Source: Bog-473 sp963706555 (lineage in GTDB: Bacteria > Actinomycetota > Acidimicrobiia > Acidimicrobiales > RAAP-2). From it: DNA of 64,000 nt. The DNA lies in contig OY970164.1 of NCBI GenBank assembly GCA_963706555.1, positions 4,278,001 to 4,342,000 on the forward strand, given 5' to 3'. The translations under genes and the position numbers were made by a program. The notes beneath the pieces are model-generated. The model worked only from the letters and a program-made list of their open reading frames with translations. It was not told where the DNA came from and did not search any database. This document shows positions 49,159 to 58,553 of this stretch, piece after piece; the first letter of the stretch is position 1; the number at the start of each line of letters is the position of its first letter.

Positions 49159-52100
49159 CTAGAACTGTCGTTCACTTGGGCTGGAAATGGTGCCGGTGTA
49201 GCCAAGCGCCGGGCTAGGCGTGTAGACGGCCACGCTCGGTGCATTTTGGGTGGGATTCCCAATACTCTCCGCGCCCAGCGTGATGGTCAGGGTATCGGTA
49301 CCGTTCCAATGGATGGTGCTGTGATTGAACGTCACTGAACCGTTGAAGTAACCACCTTGGCCAAGATCGATGGAACCAAAGTGGAACCCCCCGACGCAGT
49401 CGACGAGGTCACTCACTCCCGTGATCACTCCGTTGCCGCTTACGGCCTTGTTCGCGGTCACGGCGACATTAGGGCCGGTTAGATCCGGGTGATGCGATGG
49501 GGTCCAGCCCGAGCAGAAGTTACTCAGAGCGGGAGGGTTCGCATAGGTGACCACGATCGTGTCACCCTGATTCGCCCTGCCCGTGGGGCCCGAGGCGTTG
49601 TTGAGGGTGAGAGAACCGGCGATCGCAGTGGTGGAGGTCACCGTGATCGGTTCGGCCGAGCACCCGCCGACGGCGGCAGCATTGTTCGCATCGCCCGAGT
49701 ACGAGGCTACGAAGTAGACCGTGCCAGCGCTGGTCGCAGTCCAGGTGGGAGAATTCGGCACACTGCCGTTGGTGACGCTCAGCGGTCCAAGCGTGGCGAC
49801 CAAGCCTGAGCAACTAACGCTGGAATAAACGCTGTAGGTGACCGAGCCTCCGGCACTCGTGGTGGCACCCCCCAGAGTCGCAGTATCGTGGACAGCCCCA
49901 CCAAGGCCCACCGTCGCCGCCGACAATTGGGTGGAGATGGTCGGCGTGTTGGCGCTCACGATGATCGGCTCCGCCGAACAGCCGCTTACCGCCGGAGCAT
50001 TGTTGGCGTCGCCGGAGTACGACGCCACGAAGAAGTCCGTGCCGGAATTTGTGGGCGTCCAGGGCGGGGAGTTGGGGACACTCCCGTTAGTCACCGTGAC
50101 CGGGCCCAGCGTGGCGAGCATGCTCGAACAGTTGGCACCTGCGTAGACGCTGTAACTGACGGTGCCGCCGGCGCCAATGCCCGCTCCCGAAAGCGTCGCC
50201 GTGTCGTACTCACTCCCTCCGATGGCTACGGTGGCGGCCGACACCTGAGTGGAGATTGACGGGGCATTCTGATTGATGCTGACCGGGTCTGCGGCGCAGC
50301 CACTGAGTGCCGCGGCGTTATTGGCGTCGCCCGAGTACGAGGCGACGAAGTAGACCGTGCCGGCGGGACCGGCCGCTGTCCAGGTCGGCGAGGTCGGGAC
50401 ATTGCCGTTGGTCACCGTGACCGGGCCCAATGTAGCGAGGAGGCCCGAGCAATTAGCACTCGAGTAGAGGCTGTAGGTCATTGTGCCCCCTGCGCTCGGC
50501 GTATCACCCGAAAGGGAAGCCGAGTCGTGGACAGACGCTCCGATCGACATGGTAGGCGCCGACGCAAGCGTCGTCACGGTCGAAACGTTGGCGTTCACGG
50601 TGACGGGGTCAGCTACGCAGTCACTGAGCGCTGGAGCGTTGTTGGGGTCACCCGAATATGAGGCCACGAAGTAATCCGTCTGAGCAGGACCGACAGCCGT
50701 CCAGGTCGGCGAGTTCGGGACACTCCCATTGGTGACGGTCACCGCGCCGAGCGTAGCGATGAGGCCCGAACAGTTGGTGCCTCCATAGACGAGGTAGGTG
50801 ACGGTACCCGTGGCCGTAGCGGTTGCGCCCGACAGGGTTGCTGTGTCGTAGACGGTTGCGCCGATGGCCACAGAGGGGGACGACGCTGTAGTGGTCATGC
50901 CCGGCTCGTCCTGGTTCACGGTGATCGGTTCGGCACCGCAGCCGCTGATGGCCCAGGCGTTATTGGCGTCGCCCGAGTAGGTGGCGACGAAGTAGTCGGT
51001 CTGTACGGGGCCGGCGGCTGTCCAGTCGGGCGAGGCGGGAACGGTGCCATTCGTGACGGTGACCGGCCCCAGGGTGCGCAGTAGGCCTGTGCAGCCCGCA
51101 GTGACATAGACGCTGTAGGTCACGGTGCCCCCGGCAGTGCCCGTGGAACCCACCAGAGCTGCCGCGTCGTGTGCGGTGGCGCCGATTGTCACCGTCGTCG
51201 CTGAGAGCTGGGTGGAGATGGATGGTATGTCTTGGGTGACGATGATCGGCTCGGCACCGCACCCGCTGGATGCGGCTGTGTCATTGGCGTCGCCCGAGTA
51301 GGAGGCCACGACGTAGTACGTTCCCGCTGTCGCGCTACTCCATTCCGGGGAATTCTGCAATGTTCCGTTGGTGACACTCAGCGGGCCGAGGGTGGCGATG
51401 AGCCCTCCGCCGCCGCTGGCACAGGTGGCATTGTCATAGACGCGGTAGGTGAGAGAGCCCGCTGCGTTGGCACTGGCACCCACGAGGAGAGCGGTGTCGT
51501 GGGCGCTACCCCCAAGAGCCACGCTCGTGGCCGACAACTGCGTGGAGATCGTGGGGACATTTTGCGTAACCGTGATGGGTTCCGCTGCGCACCCGCCGAC
51601 CGCGGCGGTGTTATCCGAGCCCATGTAGAAGGCCACGAAGTAGTACGTTCCGGAACTACCGGTGGCGGTCCAGCCGGGCGAATCGGGCACCACCACGTTG
51701 GCCACCGACATCGGACCGAGCGTTGCAACCAGGCCCCCGCCACCACTGGTGCAGGTGGCATTGTCATAGACGCTGTAGGTGACAGACCCGGTGGCAGTCG
51801 AACTTGCCCCAGAGAGTATCGCCGTGTCGTGAGCAGAGCCCCCTGTGGCCACGCGGGTCGCCGACAGTTGCGTAGAGATCGTCGGATCGCTTTGGCTCAC
51901 GGCGATGGGTTGGGCCAGCGGCGCGGCGGGAGTAGGAAGTATGGCGGTCGGCGAAACCGGCGGCGTGCTCGAGGCATTGGCACGCACCGTGAGGGGTGCG
52001 GCCGCGCAGTTACTCACGGCCGCAAGGTCGTTGGCGTCGCCGGAATACATGGCGACGAAGTAGTACGTGCCCGGAGATGACGGCTCCCAATTGGACGAGT

Positions 52101-53856
52101 GGGGCACTCCTCCACCGGTGACCGTCACCGGGCCGAGAGAGGCAACCAAGCCACTGCTCGCACAGTGCGCGTTGTCATAGACGTCGTAGGTGACGGTGCC
52201 ACCCGCCACCGAGCTAGCTCCCACCAGAACGGCGGTGTCCCGGACGGCATCGCCCATCGTCGCCGTGGTGGTCGAGAGCTGGGTGACGATCGTAGGACTT
52301 TCGGGGCTTACCGTGACCGGGCTCGCCGCACAGGAACTGGACGCCGAACTGTTCGTGGCATCTCCAGAGTACGAGGCGACGACGTAGTAGGTCCCGGCGG
52401 TTCTGGTAGGCGTCCATGTCGGTGAATCTGCAACCTTGCCGTCCGTCACCGCTACCGGTCCGAGGGTTGCCACCAGGCCTCCGTCATCGCTCGAACAGGC
52501 GGCGTTGTCATAGACGCGATATGTCATGGTGCCCGAAGCCTTGGCGCTGACTCCTGAGAGTTGGGCCGTGTCATAGACGGAGCCACCGAGAACTACTGCA
52601 CCGGAAGAAGGCCGCATCGAGATGGCTGGTCTGTTGTGACCACCCACGGGCTTTTTGGTGCCGGAGGGAGTCGTCGCTCCCATGAGGACGCCCTTTCCGT
52701 GAGGTTGCACTGGGACCTGCGTCCCTGCCACCAACGCTCCCGCGGCGAGCGTGCCGGTGAGGACGGTGGCCTGGGTGGCGAGCACCGCGACACGGCCCAG
52801 GTCCCCGACCTGGCTTACAAAGGGAAAATCGAAGAGCCATGACAGCGGTCCGATGATCCAACGCAGGCGGCCGAGGGACACATTCAAGAATGCTCGCACC
52901 ACAACGGGATCGAACTGTGTCCCGGCGCAGCGGGTCAGCTCATTGCGAGCGTCGGCCGGGCTGGAGGCGCTCTTATACGAGCGCACAGCCGTCATAACCT
53001 CAAAGGTGTCGGCAACCGCCACGATCCGGGCCCCGAGGGAAATCCCATTGCCGGCGAGCCCGTAGGGGTAGCCCGTGCCGTCGAAGCTCTCGTGATGCTG
53101 CTCAACTGTCAGAGCCCATTCCCCGAGCCACGCGTGGAGCGGAGTGATAAGACGACGGCCCTCCAATGGATGTTGACGGAGCGTTGCCCACTCTTCGTCC
53201 GTCGGCTTGCCGGCCTTGTTCAAGATGTCGGGATGGACGGTCATCTTGCCGATGTCGTGTAGCAGGGCTGACCAACGCAACCGGTCACGATCGTCTTGCG
53301 AAAGCCGCATCTCGTCGGCGATGAGGTCGGCGAGTGCTCTGACGCGCTCGGAGTGGCCGCGGGTTCGCCGGTCATGTTGGCCGAGGGCCGTCGCCAGCGC
53401 CAGTATCTCGATGGCGGCGTCGTTGAGGTCACTCTTCGTTGAGGCCTCACCGGATTGAACTTGACGATCCAGGCGGCGCGTCGATCCCATCTTTCTCAGA
53501 ACAGCCAGACGCGAAGGCGCCTTGTCGGGGAACAGCATCGACATGTTCAAGAGTGCAGCGAGCGGCAAAAGCCGTCGCGAGAGCCGCCCGGCACCGATGG
53601 CGGCGAGCCCGGCGGGGCCGAGAACGCCAATCCACCACAGCACCTCAGACTGCACCGTGTGTGGTCGCGGCAACAGGTTCGACAAGGTGAAGGCGACCGC
53701 CGCTGATGCGATGATGGGAACCGCCACCACGATGGCAGACACCAACAGGCTCGCCCGCGAGAATGACTTCCAGCGGCGCCCAGAATCGTTATGATCCTGT
53801 GCCACTACGCGGCCCTTTGCGGCCTTTGGCCAACGAGCACCTGATGAGGAAGACAT
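49159..53856 (-). CDS. Transmembrane HD-GYP phosphodiesterase fused to nine extracellular Ig-like repeats
   Basis: 1565 residues. Two N-terminal membrane helices (about 36-60 and 73-90) lead to a cytoplasmic HD-GYP domain (about 150-325) with H200-D201 in LLHDIGKMTVHPDIL, EQHHESFDGTGYPYGL (HHE..DGTGYP) and ARIVAVADTFEVMTA, all residues expected for cyclic-di-GMP hydrolysis. A third helix (about 356-384) carries the chain outside, where nine ~105-residue repeats follow (pattern TISTQLSA..GG..HDTA.L.GA, VTY.VYDNA.C, ATLGPVTVTNG.VP.SP.WT, YFVASYSGDANN.AA..GC.AEPITV). A different ~150-residue C-terminal domain ends the protein. Paired Cys per repeat suggest disulfides. An outer sensor or adhesin tied directly to cyclic-di-GMP turnover is inferred. 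Confidence 0.9.
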   Translation of the reverse strand: MSSSSGARWPKAAKGRVVAQDHNDSGRRWKSFSRASLLVSAIVVAVPIIASAAVAFTLSNLLPRPHTVQSEVLWWIGVLGPAGLAAIGAGRLSRRLLPLAALLNMSMLFPDKAPSRLAVLRKMGSTRRLDRQVQSGEASTKSDLNDAAIEILALATALGQHDRRTRGHSERVRALADLIADEMRLSQDDRDRLRWSALLHDIGKMTVHPDILNKAGKPTDEEWATLRQHPLEGRRLITPLHAWLGEWALTVEQHHESFDGTGYPYGLAGNGISLGARIVAVADTFEVMTAVRSYKSASSPADARNELTRCAGTQFDPVVVRAFLNVSLGRLRWIIGPLSWLFDFPFVSQVGDLGRVAVLATQATVLTGTLAAGALVAGTQVPVQPHGKGVLMGATTPSGTKKPVGGHNRPAISMRPSSGAVVLGGSVYDTAQLSGVSAKASGTMTYRVYDNAACSSDDGGLVATLGPVAVTDGKVADSPTWTPTRTAGTYYVVASYSGDATNSSASSSCAASPVTVSPESPTIVTQLSTTTATMGDAVRDTAVLVGASSVAGGTVTYDVYDNAHCASSGLVASLGPVTVTGGGVPHSSNWEPSSPGTYYFVAMYSGDANDLAAVSNCAAAPLTVRANASSTPPVSPTAILPTPAAPLAQPIAVSQSDPTISTQLSATRVATGGSAHDTAILSGASSTATGSVTYSVYDNATCTSGGGGLVATLGPMSVANVVVPDSPGWTATGSSGTYYFVAFYMGSDNTAAVGGCAAEPITVTQNVPTISTQLSATSVALGGSAHDTALLVGASANAAGSLTYRVYDNATCASGGGGLIATLGPLSVTNGTLQNSPEWSSATAGTYYVVASYSGDANDTAASSGCGAEPIIVTQDIPSISTQLSATTVTIGATAHDAAALVGSTGTAGGTVTYSVYVTAGCTGLLRTLGPVTVTNGTVPASPDWTAAGPVQTDYFVATYSGDANNAWAISGCGAEPITVNQDEPGMTTTASSPSVAIGATVYDTATLSGATATATGTVTYLVYGGTNCSGLIATLGAVTVTNGSVPNSPTWTAVGPAQTDYFVASYSGDPNNAPALSDCVADPVTVNANVSTVTTLASAPTMSIGASVHDSASLSGDTPSAGGTMTYSLYSSANCSGLLATLGPVTVTNGNVPTSPTWTAAGPAGTVYFVASYSGDANNAAALSGCAADPVSINQNAPSISTQVSAATVAIGGSEYDTATLSGAGIGAGGTVSYSVYAGANCSSMLATLGPVTVTNGSVPNSPPWTPTNSGTDFFVASYSGDANNAPAVSGCSAEPIIVSANTPTISTQLSAATVGLGGAVHDTATLGGATTSAGGSVTYSVYSSVSCSGLVATLGPLSVTNGSVPNSPTWTATSAGTVYFVASYSGDANNAAAVGGCSAEPITVTSTTAIAGSLTLNNASGPTGRANQGDTIVVTYANPPALSNFCSGWTPSHHPDLTGPNVAVTANKAVSGNGVITGVSDLVDCVGGFHFGSIDLGQGGYFNGSVTFNHSTIHWNGTDTLTITLGAESIGNPTQNAPSVAVYTPSPALGYTGTISSPSERQF

Positions 53857-54395
53857 GAGGACACAAGGGCGCGCGCAAACAAGCTCATCTGGTCCTGGCG
53901 ACCGGCCTTCTCAATGGGAACATGCGGCATTCCTCGCACGCTCACTCTCGCTCCCATTCGTGCCTTCGTGACGTTTCGGGACTTCCCCGATCCCTGCTCG
54001 TATAAAAGCCTGACTACAGAGACTCTCTATGGACACCATGCGAACCCAACAGAAACCCAACTTCTAGGACATACCCAGCGCAGGGCAGGCCTCCCAGCCA
54101 GGGTTGATTCCGAATCGGTCGGCTTGAATCCACTCGCGACCCGAGTCGATCAGTTCACGCAGCCTCGAGGACGAGGCGAAGGCGATCGAGGTAGCCTGCC
54201 CCGAAAGTGCTGCACGGTGGCACCCGCACCCGGCGACGCTGGGGCACTGTTGCGCACTACTCAGTTGTCGAACCAGGTAAGTCCGGGGACGGTACCTCTG
54301 GACGCTGAGAGGCGACGTGAGTCTTGACTCTGTCACGGAGGCCTCAGGGAGCAGCGACGCTTGCAAACCGGTCTGTGCGTCTAGCCGTCCGGAGG
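53857..54395. other. Gene-poor stretch upstream of the HD-GYP gene
   Basis: About 540 bp; it must contain the promoter of the HD-GYP gene. No riboswitch, repeat or gene was found, although the right end adjoins the broken 3' end of a DUF2252 relic. Confidence 0.4.
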
Positions 54396-54710
54396 TCACC
54401 GCGTCGACGAAGGCTTCGTAGTCGTCGCACCTTGCACCCGCAGCCTGTCCACGTCGACGCTGCCCTTCCAGTCGTGGAGCTGGCGAACGTAATAGTCGCG
54501 GGTCACACCGTCGAACCCCTTGATCCGCTGCCAGCCCAAGAAGATGTCCCCGGCCGCCTGCATCAGACGTTGACCCGCCACCACGCGCTGGCCGTGATGC
54601 GAATACTGGCTTTTGCCCAGAAACCGTTCTAGGACTGACTCCTGAGCCTCTTTCACTTGGAGGATCAGGGCATCACGATCGTCGACACAGCCGCGGGGTT
54701 CATATCCCCG
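54396..54710 (-). pseudogene. DUF2252 protein fragment
   Basis: DDRDALILQVKEAQESVLERFLGKS, then GQRVVAGQRLMQAAGDIFLGWQ and FDGVTRDYYVRQLHDWKGSVDV are a central piece of the DUF2252 family (kinase-like proteins of over 400 residues). Both the N-terminal and the C-terminal parts are missing, so only about a quarter of the gene survives. Confidence 0.75.
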
Positions 54711-54803
54711 TAGTGCCGAAGTGTCCTACCGTCGCGGCGAGGTGGGGTACCGTCGGCATTCGCAGGGGCCCGACCAGTGGGATGAACTGCCTAGAGTTGG
54801 ATC

Positions 54804-55088
54804 ATGTTGATTATCGCAGGCAGTTTGAACCTTGATCCCGCCTACCGAGCAGCCTTCCTTGCCGCAAACGCGGGAGTCGTTGGCCAAGCCCGTCAAGCGA
54901 CGGGGTGCCTTGATTTCGTGCAGGCAGCCGATCCGCTTGACCCCGGCCGGATTAACGTCTTCGAGCGTTGGGATACGGAGGACCACCTGCTCGCATTCCG
55001 TGGCGCGGGACAACCGGATTCGGATTCACCGCCCATCGAGTCGGCAAACGTCATGCGGTACGTCATTTCCGCAGTGGAAGAACCCTGA
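54804..55088 (+). CDS. ABM-family monooxygenase-like protein
   Basis: 94 residues, the normal size for antibiotic-biosynthesis-monooxygenase (ferredoxin-like) domains. LIIAGSLNLDPAYRAAFLAANAGVVGQARQATGCLDFVQAADPLDPGRINVFERWDTEDHLLAF carries the family pattern with the ExW pair in FERWDTEDHL. Members act on quinones or small aromatics or degrade heme; the specific role cannot be told. It stands alone. Confidence 0.85.
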   Translation: MLIIAGSLNLDPAYRAAFLAANAGVVGQARQATGCLDFVQAADPLDPGRINVFERWDTEDHLLAFRGAGQPDSDSPPIESANVMRYVISAVEEP

Positions 55089-55666
55089 CTTAACGTCTGG
55101 CGACCCTTTCCCGTCCGCCTATCCGGCGAAGTGGGATACGGACCAGGGACGTTGCTATTTCCGCTGCGGAATAGAGAGCGCAGCATCCTCCACCTTGGTC
55201 ACTGAGCCCCCCGATTCCTCGTTGATGGTTTCTCTAAAATGGTTGCGAGTTGCTCGTCGCTCATCTCCGCCGCATGTTCTCGTGACGGCTACAAAGCTTG
55301 CGGCATTGAGTCTGCGCTCAAAGACCTGGTTCTGAATCGGACCTCGTCGAACCGTGCGTCAGCACGGATTCCGTGCATTGAGACCGGGTCGCTCGGCCAC
55401 GCGTGGCCAAGGACCTCGGCCAACCGATCCTCAATAGGGTCCTGGCGTCGGCGTTCGTGACAACGACTCGATCAGTGAGCCGCGAGCCCTGAGTCGGTCC
55501 ATAGGCAAGCATGGGTCTGAGAGTGGCTGGGATAGAGCCATTTTGGAGTGGACGGGAGCGTTCAATTCGGCCACGTGCGCCGGACCGACCCGACGGGTGG
55601 CAGCCTCCAAAACAGGCAGGTCGTTCGGTCTATCTCTTCATGCCCTTCCCTCAATGCAGGTTTCGC
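55089..55666. other. Gene-poor stretch
   Basis: About 580 bp, between the monooxygenase-like gene and the end of the permease gene. No gene, repeat or strong hairpin recognised. Confidence 0.4.
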
Positions 55667-58228
55667 TCATTCGTTTCGCATGACGCTTGCCGGAGGCACC
55701 CGCGCCGCCATCCAACCAGGCACGGCGGCGGCCAGATTGCAGACGACCAGCGTCGCCGGAACGATAAGTGCAATCGTGGCCGTCGGCACCAGTGCCGGGG
55801 ACACCGAGCCGACACTCGACGCGACAAGCTTCCAAGCCCAGGTCCCGGCGACGAGGCCGAGCGGGATCCCGATGATGAGGGCCACCACCGAAAAGGTTGT
55901 CGCCTCCCATGCCACAACCCCGGCTACCTGTCGAGGGCCGAGCCCGATGACCTTCAGGACGCCAAGGTCGCGTCGCCGGCGGCGCACCGATATGACCAAC
56001 GTGTTGGCGATCGTCACAACACCAAGCAAGGCCACCAATCCGGCGAGGATCAGCGGCAAACGGTCCACATTCTGAAGGTTGAGCACGTCCTCAGACGGCA
56101 ATTGTCGAAGAACAACTGCTCCGAACTGACGTCGCAGACTGGCGTAGCCCTCGGCCGGCGTCACGCCTTTCGCATAGCGAACGGCGAACATGTTGAACAC
56201 AGTGGGAGGGGCGGCTCCCGATCCCCCAGAAGCCTGCGCATTCTGTTCCTTCTGCACGGCCGGTCCGTACACCCATGCTCCCTCTCCTAACGCATTTGAG
56301 AAGAGATCACCGACGGACGGAACGATCATGCGACCGACGATTCGCAGCGGGAGCGGGCCCTGAGGTGTCGCAATGTGAATGGACTGCCCTATGCGACGAT
56401 GGAGTCTATGGAGGGTTTGCGTACCCAGCACGATCTGGTTGTCGGCCTGAGGAGCATGCCCTTGGAGGATCGGAGGGTAGACGGAACCTTTCAACGGATC
56501 GATGGCGAGCAACGTCGGCACTGACACTCCGTCGATTGTGGCGTCGCCCTCGCCCTGGCTCGCCAAAATGGCGATCGCTGAATACGAGCCGACAAACCGG
56601 TTGTGGGCAAGCAACTTTCCGTCCTGCGCTAGTCGATCGTTCAGATCGTTCGGGTTACCAACGAGCACATTCCAGTTCCATCCTTGTTGCGGCGCAGTAC
56701 TGAAGAGATGATCAAGACTGGTGACGAAGGTCAGGACTGCCCCGAGCATGGCCACAGAGAACGCCGCTCCGAGCATCGCCGTTCGGACAGGCACGTCGTT
56801 ACGACCGGGTCCTGGCTCAAGCGCAAACCTCGTACCGACAGCAGCACTGGGCGGGAGGGAACTCCTGGAAAGCATGGCAGCCAGACGACTTTGGCGAATC
56901 GATGCATGTCCATGGTTCGCGCTGCTTGGCGAACGACTCGCTCGCCATGCGGGCACGACCGCCCAGATGACAACGACCGCTGCCAGGATGAGGGCACCGG
57001 GCAGAAGAATCGGGAGGTCGAGATCGAAGCCGGGGTGGACCTCGGCCTGCCGAGCGATTCCTATGGGCATGAGAGGTGACGCCAGTGCGGCCACCACAAA
57101 GGCCAGCACTGCGCCCGTGAGACCGACAAGCCCGGCACGCACCATGACAACGCCCATAAGTTGTGCTCGCGTCGCACCGACCACCCGCAGGGTGACATAG
57201 TCATCCCGTTCGAGCACGGCCTGTCGGGAGACCCCCTGGCCTACAAGCACGAGCGTCACGAGCGCGGCCAGTGCCCCGAAGAGCAAGAGGCCCAATACGT
57301 CGAGATGGATGCCCCGTTGGGCACTGGTGGCAGCCGCGTGGATTCCGTACACGTTGCCCGCGCTGACGAAGACTTGGCTCCCACCGATGGCCTTCACCGA
57401 CCGCGCAAACTGCTTCCAGTCAGCTGTCCCATGATGGAGCCGGACCGCGACAAGGTTGATGTCGGCGATTCGCTGTATTGGGAGACCAAGTCGATCGGCC
57501 AGCTGAGGGAGGAAGGCCGGGGTCACGTAGAGATCGCGATCGCCTTCGTACATGACGCCGGACTGTGCCTCCAACGGGGCCACGGCGCTGACATCTTGGG
57601 GAGACCGCACAATCGCGGCAACCCTCACATTGAACGATGGGCCCTTCGGCGGAGGGGCCTTCTCGACGGCGCCGGAGAGCACTCCGCTGTCGATTTGGGC
57701 GGTGGAGTAGGCATAGAGGTGGAGGTGACTTCCAACGTGGAGGTGCTCTGCGTGCGCCGCCAGCTCGTTGACCGTGACCTCGAAGGGGTGGCTCGGATCG
57801 GGAAGACGGCCGGCCAACACCAAGGGCGCGTCCATTGTGCGCAACAGGTCGGGGTCAGTAGCCCCGATCACGGCGACGTCGCTGGCGGTGCGGCCCGAAC
57901 GATCCGTGGTCAGATACAGGTAGGGAGCCCGGGAGTAGGCGGCAACTTGTGGAAGCGCCACAATCCTCTGCGCAATCGGGGGAAGGGCACGCGAATTGCT
58001 GGGAACGCCAGGTGTCACAGGAGGAGTCGCAAGGCTCCCGAAAAGGAATCCACCGTCGTCCGGTTGGCTATAGATCACGAACTGCGACATCGCAGCGTCG
58101 GTCCGTCGGGCACCCGCAAACGCGGTTAACGCGATACCGCCACCGATCCCGAGCAGGAGCGCCAGAACCACGGTGGTCCGCCATTTCGCCCTGAGTTCAG
58201 CACGACAGCGCAGCAAAACAACGGTCAT
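55667..58228 (-). CDS. FtsX/MacB-type ABC permease
   Basis: 853 residues with the double-permease layout: helix 1 (WRTTVVLALLLGIGGGIALTAFAGARRTDAAM), a large extracellular domain, a three-helix FtsX block (VLGLLLFGALAALVTLVLVGQGVSRQ ... VRAGLVGLTGAVLAFVVAALASPL), a fourth helix after RSSLPPSAAVG, a second outer domain and a final FtsX block (LAGLVALLGVVTIANTLVISVRRRRRDLGVLKVIGL...). Such permeases, with a cytoplasmic ATPase, move lipids or peptides or act mechanically at the envelope. No ATPase gene lies nearby. It is a distant paralogue of 59988-62396. Confidence 0.88.
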   Translation of the reverse strand: MTVVLLRCRAELRAKWRTTVVLALLLGIGGGIALTAFAGARRTDAAMSQFVIYSQPDDGGFLFGSLATPPVTPGVPSNSRALPPIAQRIVALPQVAAYSRAPYLYLTTDRSGRTASDVAVIGATDPDLLRTMDAPLVLAGRLPDPSHPFEVTVNELAAHAEHLHVGSHLHLYAYSTAQIDSGVLSGAVEKAPPPKGPSFNVRVAAIVRSPQDVSAVAPLEAQSGVMYEGDRDLYVTPAFLPQLADRLGLPIQRIADINLVAVRLHHGTADWKQFARSVKAIGGSQVFVSAGNVYGIHAAATSAQRGIHLDVLGLLLFGALAALVTLVLVGQGVSRQAVLERDDYVTLRVVGATRAQLMGVVMVRAGLVGLTGAVLAFVVAALASPLMPIGIARQAEVHPGFDLDLPILLPGALILAAVVVIWAVVPAWRASRSPSSANHGHASIRQSRLAAMLSRSSLPPSAAVGTRFALEPGPGRNDVPVRTAMLGAAFSVAMLGAVLTFVTSLDHLFSTAPQQGWNWNVLVGNPNDLNDRLAQDGKLLAHNRFVGSYSAIAILASQGEGDATIDGVSVPTLLAIDPLKGSVYPPILQGHAPQADNQIVLGTQTLHRLHRRIGQSIHIATPQGPLPLRIVGRMIVPSVGDLFSNALGEGAWVYGPAVQKEQNAQASGGSGAAPPTVFNMFAVRYAKGVTPAEGYASLRRQFGAVVLRQLPSEDVLNLQNVDRLPLILAGLVALLGVVTIANTLVISVRRRRRDLGVLKVIGLGPRQVAGVVAWEATTFSVVALIIGIPLGLVAGTWAWKLVASSVGSVSPALVPTATIALIVPATLVVCNLAAAVPGWMAARVPPASVMRNE

Positions 58229-58494
58229 GGTCCCGGCTACTTCCCAGTCACTATTTTGGCCACATACGCTAGTAAGGCATCACAACAGCAGATGATCAAT
58301 GGTGGCAACTCGTGGGTCTCCCATGGGTGCTGGCTACACCCATGGGAACGGCACCCACCCTCCTCGAACAGGGGCAACGTATGGCTCTGTTATCCGCCAT
58401 AAGAGAAAGATCAATCTGGAGGCATCTCCTTGGGAGTTCCCGATTGCAATCGTCGCGTCGGAATCTGATGACTTCGGACAGCATGATCAAATCA

Positions 58495-58532
58495 ACGGAG
58501 AAGGGTGGCGCCGGAGCGCCACCCTTCTCCGT
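58495..58532 (-). terminator. Strong hairpin terminator downstream of the binding-protein gene
   Basis: A perfect 17-bp stem (58495-58511 with 58516-58532) around a four-base loop, beginning 22 bp after the stop codon at 58554. On the reverse strand the stem is followed by TTGATTTGAT, a weak T-run. Clear intrinsic-terminator shape. Confidence 0.75.
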
Positions 58533-58553
58533 ACAGATCTGGTGATGTGCGGA

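Noticed and set aside
49489..52425. Regularly spaced repeats resembling a CRISPR or satellite array
   Set aside because: The period is about 315 bp, the copies are diverged, and they encode the Ig-like protein repeats in one open frame.
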